From Candidatus Gastranaerophilales bacterium (GTDB taxonomy: Bacteria > Cyanobacteriota > Vampirovibrionia > Gastranaerophilales > Gastranaerophilaceae), in the NCBI GenBank assembly GCA_944325105.1, contig CALUYW010000002.1, positions 1 through 64,000 on the forward strand: 64,000 nucleotides of DNA. Reading direction: 5' to 3'. The translations under genes were made by a program, and so were the position numbers. Within the stretch, counting starts at the first letter, position 1; each line of letters starts with the position of its first letter. The notes under the pieces were generated by a model. That model saw only the letters and a list, made by a program, of their open reading frames with translations, ran no database searches and was not told where the DNA came from. This document shows, in pieces, positions 17,311-25,100 of the stretch.

Positions 17311-18201
17311 ATGGATAATAATATTTCAATAACAAAACTTTCAAAAGAAATAGTATCTAAATTTTTGCCTCAAAGGGTACAGGTGTCTAACAAAGGAACA
17401 TACGGCAATGTACTAAATATTGCAGGTTCTATGTTCTACCCCGGAGCTGCCTATTTAAGCTCAATTTCCGCCCTTAAAATCGGTGCGGGAGCAGTCATGC
17501 TTGCAAGTGCAAGCGATGTAATACCCCTTGTTGCCGCAAACTCGCCTGATATAACATTTCTTGACTTAGGTCAAAGCCCCGTGGGCACTATTCCAAAAGA
17601 CGGCATAAAATACTTAGACGGGGTTGCAAACTCTCATGCGGTATCAATCGGCTGCGGTCTATCCACCCTTGGCGGCACAAAAAACTTTGTGTTGAGCTTT
17701 TTGCAAAAACACATTGAATCTCAAACACCCATTATAATCGACGCCGATGCGATAAATATTTTATCGGGCACTAATAAAAAACTCTTCCCGCTAAATTCTA
17801 TAATCACGCCTCACCCGCTTGAACTTTCAAGACTTCTTGAGGTTGATGTAAAAGAAATTCAGTCCAATAGAACAAAATGGGCTTGGGAGGCGAGTAAGTA
17901 TTTTGACTGCATAGTACTTCTAAAAGGTCATGAAAGTGTGATTGCAGTACCTAACGGAAAAATATTTATAAATCCGACAGGAAATTCCGCACTGTCAAAA
18001 GCAGGTGCGGGCGATGTCCTAACGGGTATGATTGCAGGACTTTGTGCTCAAGGTGCAACGCTTGAAAATGCCGCTTGCCTTGGAGCATATCTGCATGGGC
18101 TATGCGGTGAAATTGCAAGCAAGACTCAAGGTGAGTACTCCGTCCTTGCATCAAACTTGCCAAATATAATACCTATGGCAATTAAAGAGATATTAAAATA
18201 G
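17311..18201 (+). CDS. nnrD: ADP/ATP-dependent NAD(P)H-hydrate dehydratase
   Basis: A 296-aa ribokinase-fold enzyme that repairs hydrated NADH and NADPH. Marks are KGTYGNVLNIAGS, IIDADAINIL, ITPHPLELSRLL and the phosphate-binding SKAGAGDVLTGMIAGL. It has only the dehydratase (NnrD) half; the epimerase (NnrE) domain often fused at the N-terminus is missing. It ends the operon begun by lptC. Confidence 0.93.
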   Translation: MDNNISITKLSKEIVSKFLPQRVQVSNKGTYGNVLNIAGSMFYPGAAYLSSISALKIGAGAVMLASASDVIPLVAANSPDITFLDLGQSPVGTIPKDGIKYLDGVANSHAVSIGCGLSTLGGTKNFVLSFLQKHIESQTPIIIDADAINILSGTNKKLFPLNSIITPHPLELSRLLEVDVKEIQSNRTKWAWEASKYFDCIVLLKGHESVIAVPNGKIFINPTGNSALSKAGAGDVLTGMIAGLCAQGATLENAACLGAYLHGLCGEIASKTQGEYSVLASNLPNIIPMAIKEILK

Positions 18202-18208
18202 ACACATA

Positions 18209-18583
18209 CTATCGACAGAAAAGCATATAATATGACTCAATTTTTGTATCTGGCACAATATCATCAAAATTAGTGTAATTAAAATTTTGGGAATCAATAC
18301 ACTCTTCTTTCAAATTATACACATAGAATGATTTGCTCTTATAAGTTCGCTTTGAACAATCAATTTCTAAATTATGCAATATATACCATAATTTGTCTTT
18401 ATAAAACTTGGAAAATTCCCAAGAACCCGCATTTAAAGACTTTACCCAAAAAGAAACTTTTGAATCTTTAAATTTAACAGAAGACCTATCTATATAATCT
18501 TTATCAAATACCTGAATCCAATCAGCAGAAAATACAGGCAAGGTATAAAATAAAATTAAACACAATATAAATATTCTTTTCAT
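18209..18583 (-). CDS. Secreted protein, surface-adhesin E-like
   Basis: A 124-aa protein with a clear signal peptide (MKRIFILCLILFYTLPVFSA). The mature part starts DWIQVFDKDYIDRSSV and contains WVKSL, then DCSKRTYKSKSFYVYN, the layout of the small surface-adhesin E family (a DW start, a YID motif and a late DC). Start is ATG 18583, directly before the signal peptide. It is convergent with nnrD, with 7 bp between stops. Function in this organism is unknown. Confidence 0.7.
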   Translation of the reverse strand: MKRIFILCLILFYTLPVFSADWIQVFDKDYIDRSSVKFKDSKVSFWVKSLNAGSWEFSKFYKDKLWYILHNLEIDCSKRTYKSKSFYVYNLKEECIDSQNFNYTNFDDIVPDTKIESYYMLFCR

Positions 18584-18879
18584 ATAAATCATTTTTATAT
18601 AAAAAGAATAAAAAATAACGGAAAACACAGTGTATTTTTACACTACTTAATAATTATTTTAAGAACTATCTACTTAGACTCGCTTGCTCTCATTGGACGC
18701 ATCGCGTCACAATTCGAGCTGCGCTCGTAAAAAAAACGGCTCGATGCGTTCGCATTGAAGCCGTGATGGATAGAATTAGTATTACGGAGTTTATAGAGGA
18801 GTTTACATCTGCATTAAAGCATGTAAATTTTTCAATTTGTTAGTTTTTTCCATTTTTTGTCAATTAATTTTACAAAAAT
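18584..18879. other. Intergenic region with several short palindromes
   Basis: No gene is seen. Besides the rmuC terminator it holds GACGC-atc-GCGTC near 18695 and CGAG-n5-CTCG near 18712, giving a GC-rich island in AT-rich surroundings. Confidence 0.5.
18729..18764 (-). terminator. Terminator after rmuC
   Basis: Reading the minus strand, a stem ACGGCT/AGCCGT encloses an inner stem ATGCG-tt-CGCAT, followed by eight T. It lies about 115 bp after the rmuC stop. Confidence 0.75.
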
Positions 18880-20094
18880 TTACATAGATGTTTCTATAAG
18901 CTCTTCGTTTTCTTCTTCAAGATACTTCTGCTCTATTGCCCCAGTTGGCGATACGCCAAAATCTTTCAATTTATTTGTACTTGAGAACAATCCACCCTTA
19001 CCGCTAAGTGACTTTAGCACAGAATCAAAGTTTTTCTGCACGGTTGCAAAACTTGTCTTTAACTTTTCCATATGAGAAATTAGCGTTACAACTTTTGAGA
19101 AAATATTATCCCCTAGTTTTATTATCTCTCTTACGTTTTTCTCCTGATTTTTCTGTGCCCAAGAGTATTTAATCACCCTTAAAGTGGCAATAAGTGAGGC
19201 AGGGCCTACTATTATAACTTTCTTTTTATACGCATCCTCAACAATTTTAGGGTTTGAATAGATATAGTTAATACATGCTTCAACAGGTACAAACATTAGT
19301 GTAAAATCAGGTGTAGCAAGCCCTTCAAGATTATCATACTTTCCGCCAAGTTCGTTTATTCTATCTTCAATCGCACTGTAGAACTGCTTTAAATACCTGT
19401 TTTTCTCCTCTTCATCTTCACTGTTTACAAGCTCTATGAAGTCCACAAGCGACATTTTTGAATCTATAACTATGTTTTTATTGTTGTCAGGATAGTAAAC
19501 AACAGCATCAGGGGTAATTTTATTGCTATCGGGGTCAATATTTGAGCGAAAGCCCTTTTGTGTAACATAAATGCCGTTTGGATTATCAGCCTTATTTTCA
19601 AGCCCTGATGATTTTAAAATATTTTCTAAAATCATCTCCCCTAAAAGCCCTCTTGTCTTTGAATTTTCCTTAAAAGCACGCGCAAGTTCCTGAGCTTGAG
19701 TTCTTATAAGATTATTTTCATTCGTTAGAGATTTTATCTGCTCTCTTATAATATTTGTATTTTGCACGCCTGAAATGTTAAACTCTTCAACTTTCTTTTG
19801 AAACTCGCTCATACGCTCCTTTAGCGGTGCAAGTTGAGTGTCAAGTCGCTTTAGATTTTGTTCTTCAAGCATTTGCTGCTTATCTAAAAGCGCAGAATTT
19901 GCAAGGTTAACAAACTCTTCTTTTATGGTATTACACAACTCTTGAGTAGTTTTTTGCCCCTCAAGAGAACTCTCAAGTTGCGCTTCAAGCTTTGCCCTAT
20001 CAAGTTCGTATTTTAATTTTACATACCTTCCCGCAAGAAAATATGTAATAATACAACCTGATAAAAAACATAAAATATTAATTAAAACTGACAT
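18880..20094 (-). CDS. rmuC: DNA recombination protein RmuC
   Basis: A 404-aa protein with an N-terminal membrane anchor (residues 4-22, LINILCFLSGCIITYFLAG), a long coiled coil (about 30-150) and the RmuC nuclease-like domain (NGIYVTQKGFRSNIDPD, VVYYPDNNKNIVIDSKMSL, FMFVPVEACINYIYS-type block). RmuC limits inversions at short inverted repeats. Start is ATG 20094 with AAGGGGG before it; the upstream in-frame extension would run through the tRNA gene. It starts 16 bp after tRNA-Arg on the same strand and is probably co-transcribed with it. Confidence 0.93.
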   Translation of the reverse strand: MSVLINILCFLSGCIITYFLAGRYVKLKYELDRAKLEAQLESSLEGQKTTQELCNTIKEEFVNLANSALLDKQQMLEEQNLKRLDTQLAPLKERMSEFQKKVEEFNISGVQNTNIIREQIKSLTNENNLIRTQAQELARAFKENSKTRGLLGEMILENILKSSGLENKADNPNGIYVTQKGFRSNIDPDSNKITPDAVVYYPDNNKNIVIDSKMSLVDFIELVNSEDEEEKNRYLKQFYSAIEDRINELGGKYDNLEGLATPDFTLMFVPVEACINYIYSNPKIVEDAYKKKVIIVGPASLIATLRVIKYSWAQKNQEKNVREIIKLGDNIFSKVVTLISHMEKLKTSFATVQKNFDSVLKSLSGKGGLFSSTNKLKDFGVSPTGAIEQKYLEEENEELIETSM

Positions 20095-20110
20095 AATCCC
20101 CCTTTTATAC

Positions 20111-20184
20111 TGCGTCCGATGGGAGTCGAACCCATGACCTCTGGCTTCGGAGACCAACGCTCTATCCGACTGAGCTACGGACGC
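20111..20184 (-). tRNA. tRNA-Arg (CCG)
   Basis: A 74-nt cloverleaf starting GCGTCCGTAGCTCAG, with anticodon loop CTCCGAA (anticodon CCG, codon CGG), T-arm GGGTTCGACTCCC and acceptor CGGACGC plus A. The 3' CCA is not encoded, in contrast to tRNA-fMet in this window. Confidence 0.93.
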
Positions 20185-20192
20185 ACAAACTA

Positions 20193-20286
20193 TCTTATTA
20201 AACTGTCAAACCGCCCAGAGCTCAGTCGGATATATTTGAACTCTCGCAAACTTCGTTCACTCGGTGAGCTACGGACGCACAAACTA
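20193..20286. repeat. tRNA-Arg 5'-end scar
   Basis: Twenty-two bases at 20265-20286 (tRNA 5' end plus flank) exactly repeat 20171-20192 in the same orientation. Between them, near 20220, lies a 14-base inverted piece of the same tRNA (AGCTCAGTCGGATA). This resembles a leftover attachment repeat after loss of an integrated element, as seen intact at tRNA-fMet. Confidence 0.55.
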
Positions 20287-20310
20287 AACACTACAATCAT
20301 ATCACAAATT

Positions 20311-20342
20311 AAAAAAGCGGTCTTTGCCTAAACAAAGACCGC
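20311..20342 (-). terminator. Terminator of the oad operon
   Basis: Reading the minus strand, GCGGTCTTTG and CAAAGACCGC form a perfect 10-bp stem followed by TTTTTT. It lies 19 bp after the oadB stop. Confidence 0.85.
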
Positions 20343-20360
20343 AAATTTATAGTTCTACAA

Positions 20361-21530
20361 CTATTGGCAGATTGAAAGCAGAACACCTGCAGCAACAGCT
20401 GAACCGATAACACCTGCTACGTTTGGACCCATAGCGTGCATTAAAAGGTAGTTGTTAGGATTAAACTCAAGACCTACCTTGTTAACTACACGAGCAGCCA
20501 TAGGAACCGCACTAACACCAGCCGCACCGATAAGAGGGTTGATAGGTGTTTTTGAGAATTTGTTCATAATCTTACCAAATATTACACCCATACCTGTTGC
20601 AAAGCTGAAAGCTAACAAGCCAAGTACAAGGATATATAGAGTTTGAACAGTTAAGAACTGACTTGCTTGAAGTTTTGAACCAACTGACAAACCGAGTAAT
20701 ATTGTAACGATATTGATAAATTCATTTTGCAGAGTTTTAGAAAGTCTTTCAACAACGCCTGATTCTTTACATAAATTACCAAATGCAAGAGCACCGACAA
20801 GCGGACAAGCATCCGGAAGAAGAATTATGCAAAGACCGAGTACCAAAAGCGGGAACACGATTTTTTCACGTTGTGAAACTTCCCTCATTTGAGTCATTTC
20901 AATTAGTCGTTCATTTTTAGTTGTAAGCATTTTCATAATAGGAGGTTGAATAATCGGAACAAGAGCCATATATGAATATGCAGCAACTGCGATTGCACCT
21001 AACAATTCAGGAGCAAGTCTTGAAGTAACGAAAATTGATGTAGGGCCGTCAGCACCGCCTATGATACCGATAGATGCTGCCTGAGGGAGTGTAAAGCCAA
21101 GAAGCAGTGCAAAAAGCAAAGTTGAGAAAATACCAAACTGAGCTGCACCACCCAACAAGGCAGTTTTAGGGTTAGCGATAAGAGGACCAAAATCAGTCAT
21201 AGCGCCGACACCCATAAAGATAAACAGCGGGAATAATCCTGCGTGAATACCTGCTTCATAAACTATGCCCAAAAAGCCTTTAGGGCCTGCTATATCGCAC
21301 ACGGGAATGTTTGCCAAAATACCGCCGAATGCAATAGGTACAAGCAAAAGAGGTTCAAATTCTTTTTTAATACCTAAGTACAAAAGTACAAGACAAACAA
21401 GGAACATAATAGGCGCACCGTACATATGCATTATCTGTTCTGCACCCGAGAGGTTAGGGTCAGCAGGGAGTATCATGTTGTATATCCCTGTTGACTTCCA
21501 TAAGTTTGCAAAAATATCTACAAAGTTCAT
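20361..21530 (-). CDS. oadB: Na+-translocating decarboxylase beta subunit (OadB)
   Basis: A 389-aa polytopic membrane protein, the sodium pump of biotin-dependent decarboxylases. It has the family blocks [56 protein letters not shown] with the Na+-binding aspartate (GGADGPT), and [14 protein letters not shown] near the end. It decarboxylates carboxybiotin and exports Na+. It is last of the ldcA-birA-oadG-oadA-oadB series. Confidence 0.94.
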   Translation of the reverse strand: MNFVDIFANLWKSTGIYNMILPADPNLSGAEQIMHMYGAPIMFLVCLVLLYLGIKKEFEPLLLVPIAFGGILANIPVCDIAGPKGFLGIVYEAGIHAGLFPLFIFMGVGAMTDFGPLIANPKTALLGGAAQFGIFSTLLFALLLGFTLPQAASIGIIGGADGPTSIFVTSRLAPELLGAIAVAAYSYMALVPIIQPPIMKMLTTKNERLIEMTQMREVSQREKIVFPLLVLGLCIILLPDACPLVGALAFGNLCKESGVVERLSKTLQNEFINIVTILLGLSVGSKLQASQFLTVQTLYILVLGLLAFSFATGMGVIFGKIMNKFSKTPINPLIGAAGVSAVPMAARVVNKVGLEFNPNNYLLMHAMGPNVAGVIGSAVAAGVLLSICQ

Positions 21531-21541
21531 CTAATACCTCC

Positions 21542-23335
21542 TTAACCCAATGTAACCAGAACTTGGCCGTTTTTAACCTGTTCGCCTACATTTACGTCAA
21601 TTGAAGCAACTTTACCTGATTTAGGTGATTTGATTTCAGTTTCCATTTTCATAGCTTCAAGTACCAAAAGTACATCGCCTTCTTCAATCATATCGCCTTC
21701 AGATACATTGATTTTAAGAACTGCACCCGGTAGAGCTGCTTTAATAGGAGTAGCATCAGATGAGCTAACGCCTTCTTTTGCTTCGATACCATCTTTAACG
21801 GAGATATCGTAAGTTTTTCCGTTAACAACAGCTTTATTACCTTCAATTCTGACTGCATATTTTTTGTTATTAACGCTAACTGTGTAACCTTCAGGTTTAT
21901 CTTCCATATCACAAGCGGCTTTCATGTTCGGGTCAATTTTTCTTACGCCGATTTGGCCTTTGCCTTGTAGGAACATAATACCTTTTTCTTTACAAGCAGC
22001 TGCGATAAAGATATTTTCTTCAGTTTCTTCAAGATTTGCTTCTTTAAGCATTTTCTTAGCAGCTTCGATACCTTTGTTGGGGTCTTTGTCGTTAAGGTCA
22101 ACAACAAGTTCTTTCGTAGGTTGAAGTCCTAGTTGTTCTTCAGCCATTTTTACAACTTCTGGGTCAGGTTCGCAAGGAGTTTTACCAAAGTAACCAAGAA
22201 CCATTTTGCCATAGCCCTCAGTCATTTTCTTCCAAGCGCCAAACATTACGTTAGAGTATGCTTGTTGGAAATAGAACTGAGAAACCGGAGTAACAGATGT
22301 TGCAAAACCGCCTTTTTCAACAACTTCTTTCATAGCTGCAACAACTTCAGGGAATTTATCCATTGTGCCGTTATCTCTCATCATTTGAGTGTTAGCGGTA
22401 AGCGCACCACCCGGCAGAGGAGATGAAATAATAACAGGGTTAACTGCCATAGCTTCAGGAGGCAGGAAGTAGTCTTTCATACATTCTTTGAAAATTTCTT
22501 CAGTTTCAAGAATTTTTTCTACGTCAATACCCAAATCGTACTCAGTACCTTTTAGGGCATGCCACATAGAAACGATGTCAGGTTGAGCAGTACCGCCTGA
22601 AACAGGTTTCATAGAAAGGTCAATACCGTCAGCACCACCGTCAAGTGCAGCAAGGTAAGCGGCAAGACCTGTACCTGCTGTTTCATGAGAGTGGAAACGA
22701 ATGTGAGCATCAGGGCCTAAAATTTCTCTTGTTCTCTTGATTGTTTCATATACTTTTCTTGGTGAAGATGTACCTGATGCATCTTTGAATGCTAAAGATG
22801 TGAAAGGAATGCCAGCATCTAATATAGAGCGAAGAACTCTTTCATAAAACTCAACATCATGAGCGCCGCTGCAGCCTATGGGAAGTTCCATCATAGTAAT
22901 TGTAACTTCGTGATTCAGGCCGTTATCAACGATACATTGACCTGAGTAGATAAGGTTATTTACATCGTTTAGTGCGTCAAAGTTACGGATTGTTGTCATA
23001 CCGTGTTTTTTGAACATTTTAGCGTGAAGGTTGATGATATCACGAGGTTGAGAATCAAGACCTACCACGTTAACACCACGTGCAAGTGTTTGAAGATTAA
23101 CATCAGGACCAACAGTTTTTCTGATTGTGTCCATCATATCAAAAGCATTTTCATTGCAGTAGAAAATAGGTGATTGGAAACGAGCGCCGCCACCTACTTC
23201 AAAGTGTCTTAAACCTGCATTTACGGCAGATTCAAGAGCAGGCAAAAAATCTTTTGTGAAAACTCTTGCGCCGTATACGGATTGAAAACCGTCACGGAAC
23301 GAGGTATCCATAACTTTAATTTGTTTTTTTGTCAT
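21542..23335 (-). CDS. oadA: Oxaloacetate decarboxylase alpha subunit / carboxyltransferase with biotin domain
   Basis: A 597-aa protein. Residues about 1-280 are an HMGL-like TIM barrel (DTSFRDGFQS, RFHSHETAGTG with the metal histidines), then the conserved PYC_OADA domain, a Pro/Ala-poor linker, and a biotinyl domain with the acceptor lysine in VLEAMKMETE. It moves CO2 from oxaloacetate (or methylmalonyl/glutaconyl-type substrate) to biotin. With oadB and oadG beside it, oxaloacetate decarboxylase is the best reading, but pyruvate carboxylase-B and related pumps share this architecture. An AAAGAGGA site precedes the ATG. Confidence 0.9.
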   Translation of the reverse strand: MTKKQIKVMDTSFRDGFQSVYGARVFTKDFLPALESAVNAGLRHFEVGGGARFQSPIFYCNENAFDMMDTIRKTVGPDVNLQTLARGVNVVGLDSQPRDIINLHAKMFKKHGMTTIRNFDALNDVNNLIYSGQCIVDNGLNHEVTITMMELPIGCSGAHDVEFYERVLRSILDAGIPFTSLAFKDASGTSSPRKVYETIKRTREILGPDAHIRFHSHETAGTGLAAYLAALDGGADGIDLSMKPVSGGTAQPDIVSMWHALKGTEYDLGIDVEKILETEEIFKECMKDYFLPPEAMAVNPVIISSPLPGGALTANTQMMRDNGTMDKFPEVVAAMKEVVEKGGFATSVTPVSQFYFQQAYSNVMFGAWKKMTEGYGKMVLGYFGKTPCEPDPEVVKMAEEQLGLQPTKELVVDLNDKDPNKGIEAAKKMLKEANLEETEENIFIAAACKEKGIMFLQGKGQIGVRKIDPNMKAACDMEDKPEGYTVSVNNKKYAVRIEGNKAVVNGKTYDISVKDGIEAKEGVSSSDATPIKAALPGAVLKINVSEGDMIEEGDVLLVLEAMKMETEIKSPKSGKVASIDVNVGEQVKNGQVLVTLG

Positions 23336-23366
23336 AATTTTATCCTCTTTTTAATAACTACTAAAA

Positions 23367-23621
23367 TTAACGCTTGTTTAAAACCGCGGCAATCGCTACG
23401 GCAATTTCATCTACACCGCTTATGGCAGGTTTTTTACCAGAAGCAGCCTGAGGAACAACCGTAGGGAAGAGCTGGTTTAATTTTTTAACAATTGCGCCCA
23501 TCACAAACATAGCAGCAACGAGTATTATAAGAAATGTAAATACTACGGCCATGCCTGCGAGCATAACTATAACGCCCTCTTCAAGAAGATGAGCGAGGTT
23601 TTGCACTAAACTCTCTAACAT
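23367..23621 (-). CDS. oadG: Decarboxylase gamma subunit (OadG)
   Basis: An 84-aa protein with one transmembrane helix (residues about 15-42, GVIVMLAGMAVVFTFLIILVA) and a short cytoplasmic tail, as in OadG, which assembles the alpha and beta subunits. Its start overlaps the end of birA by 7 bp. Confidence 0.85.
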   Translation of the reverse strand: MLESLVQNLAHLLEEGVIVMLAGMAVVFTFLIILVAAMFVMGAIVKKLNQLFPTVVPQAASGKKPAISGVDEIAVAIAAVLNKR

Positions 23622-24181
23622 ATCATTTCTCCTTTGTTTCCGTTAAGTAAAAAATCTTCCCAATCGTTTTTGAAATTGTCTAAAAGTTTATTCAAAAACT
23701 CATTTTTATCTACTCTTAAACCTGTTTCAATATACACCGAAGTAGCTGGAATATCAATATTTTTAACTTCATCTTCATCAAGGTTTAAGTTAGTTCCTAT
23801 ACCTACTATCACACCTTTAAAGTCATTGCCCGAGAAAACCGATTCCGCAAGTATGCCGGAGATTTTCTTACCGTTTATTAAAACATCGTTGGGGTATTTA
23901 AAAGCGGGCTTAAGTCCGTACTGTTCAAGAGTTTGAGCAACTTTAAAACTGCTATAGCGTGTAAGTTCGTTTAAGTGCTCAATATTTTGGGGCTTTAAGA
24001 CAATAGAAATATAAATATTCCCACCGTTATTTAAACTTGAATACCACTTGCGCTCAAACTGACCATGACCTGAAGTTTGAATGTCGGCACTTACTACCTC
24101 AAAATCATTAAGGGTTTGAAGGTTTTTTCTTGCCCAAGCGCTTGTAGAATCTATCTCATCCAAGTGTATAATTTTATGCAT
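23615..24181 (-). CDS. birA: Biotin-protein ligase (catalytic domain only)
   Basis: A 188-aa ligase that charges biotin onto the OadA acceptor lysine. It has EIDSTSAWAR near the start, the biotinyl-AMP loop GHGQFERKW (GRGRxxR-type) and YPNDVLINGKKISGIL. No N-terminal helix-turn-helix, so it is a non-regulatory group I enzyme. Its place just before oadG links enzyme and substrate in one transcript. Confidence 0.93.
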   Translation of the reverse strand: MHKIIHLDEIDSTSAWARKNLQTLNDFEVVSADIQTSGHGQFERKWYSSLNNGGNIYISIVLKPQNIEHLNELTRYSSFKVAQTLEQYGLKPAFKYPNDVLINGKKISGILAESVFSGNDFKGVIVGIGTNLNLDEDEVKNIDIPATSVYIETGLRVDKNEFLNKLLDNFKNDWEDFLLNGNKGEMIC

Positions 24182-24190
24182 GACTTTATC

Positions 24191-25045
24191 TTACAACAAA
24201 CAAATTTTTGAGCCAAACAATTTTGCACTCACTCCAAAAGGTACGGCAATGTTGTTTTTCCCATGGGTTATATCAAACCCGTAAACACAAGGTACACCTA
24301 TCTTTTGCGCAAAGTCACAGAGTGTTTTTTCAACCTCTTTTAATTCCTGTTTTGAAATTCCTAAAAACTCGCCAAAAACTACGCCTTTAATTTTTTCTTT
24401 CAAATCAGAATTTCTGTAAATCTCAACAAGCATTCTGTCAATCTTATAAGGAGGCTCGCAAATATCTTCAAGAAAAAGTATTATATCACCCTTTGGCAAG
24501 TAATTTTTTGCACCGAACAGTGAAACAATAGTGGCTAAATTCCCTCCCCACAACACACCTTGCGCTTCGCCCTCAAATAAGACCTTATGTTTCTTTTTAG
24601 GTTCGATTGTTTTTTGATTGTTTATTTTTTCAATATCTAAATCACAAAAACCGTTTAAAAGCATTGGCGCATGCAGGCTTATAAGTTCTGCTCGAGAATA
24701 AAAAGCCGCAAGAAAAGCGCTTGAATCAGAGCTTCCGATAAATAACTTTTTGTTATTTTTTATGATGTCATAGTCTATAAAATCCAAAAGTCTAATCGCC
24801 CCGTAACCGCCTCTGGAGCAGAGTATAGCATTAACTTCATTATCTAAAAAAGCGGCGTGCAAATCATCCAGTCTTTCTTTGTCGCTGCCTGCAAGAAAAC
24901 CCTCGTTATTTAGAGCATTTGGAAAAACTTTTACTCTAAAGCCCTTTTGCTTTAAGGTTTCTATGTTTTTAAAAAAAGACTCCTTGTCCAAAACCGGCCC
25001 CGAGGGCGATATAATACCTATAGTGCCATTATATTTAAGTTTCAT
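24191..25045 (-). CDS. ldcA: LD-carboxypeptidase (peptidase S66)
   Basis: A 284-aa serine peptidase of the MccF/LdcA family, which trims tetrapeptides during murein recycling. Marks are IGIISPSGPV at the N-terminus, LCSRGGYGAIRLLD, the nucleophile region FIGSSDSSAFL and WGGNLATI. TATAAT ends exactly 6 nt before ATG 25045 and there is no SD site, so it is probably translated from a leaderless message that continues into birA and the oad genes. Confidence 0.9.
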   Translation of the reverse strand: MKLKYNGTIGIISPSGPVLDKESFFKNIETLKQKGFRVKVFPNALNNEGFLAGSDKERLDDLHAAFLDNEVNAILCSRGGYGAIRLLDFIDYDIIKNNKKLFIGSSDSSAFLAAFYSRAELISLHAPMLLNGFCDLDIEKINNQKTIEPKKKHKVLFEGEAQGVLWGGNLATIVSLFGAKNYLPKGDIILFLEDICEPPYKIDRMLVEIYRNSDLKEKIKGVVFGEFLGISKQELKEVEKTLCDFAQKIGVPCVYGFDITHGKNNIAVPFGVSAKLFGSKICLL

Positions 25046-25100
25046 AAATTTATTATAGATTAAAATGAAACAAGAGGCATTTTTGTAATATAATCTTACT

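Noticed and set aside
20095-20157. Upstream extension of rmuC
   Set aside because: It would be encoded by tRNA-Arg sequence; the SD-supported ATG at 20094 is preferred.
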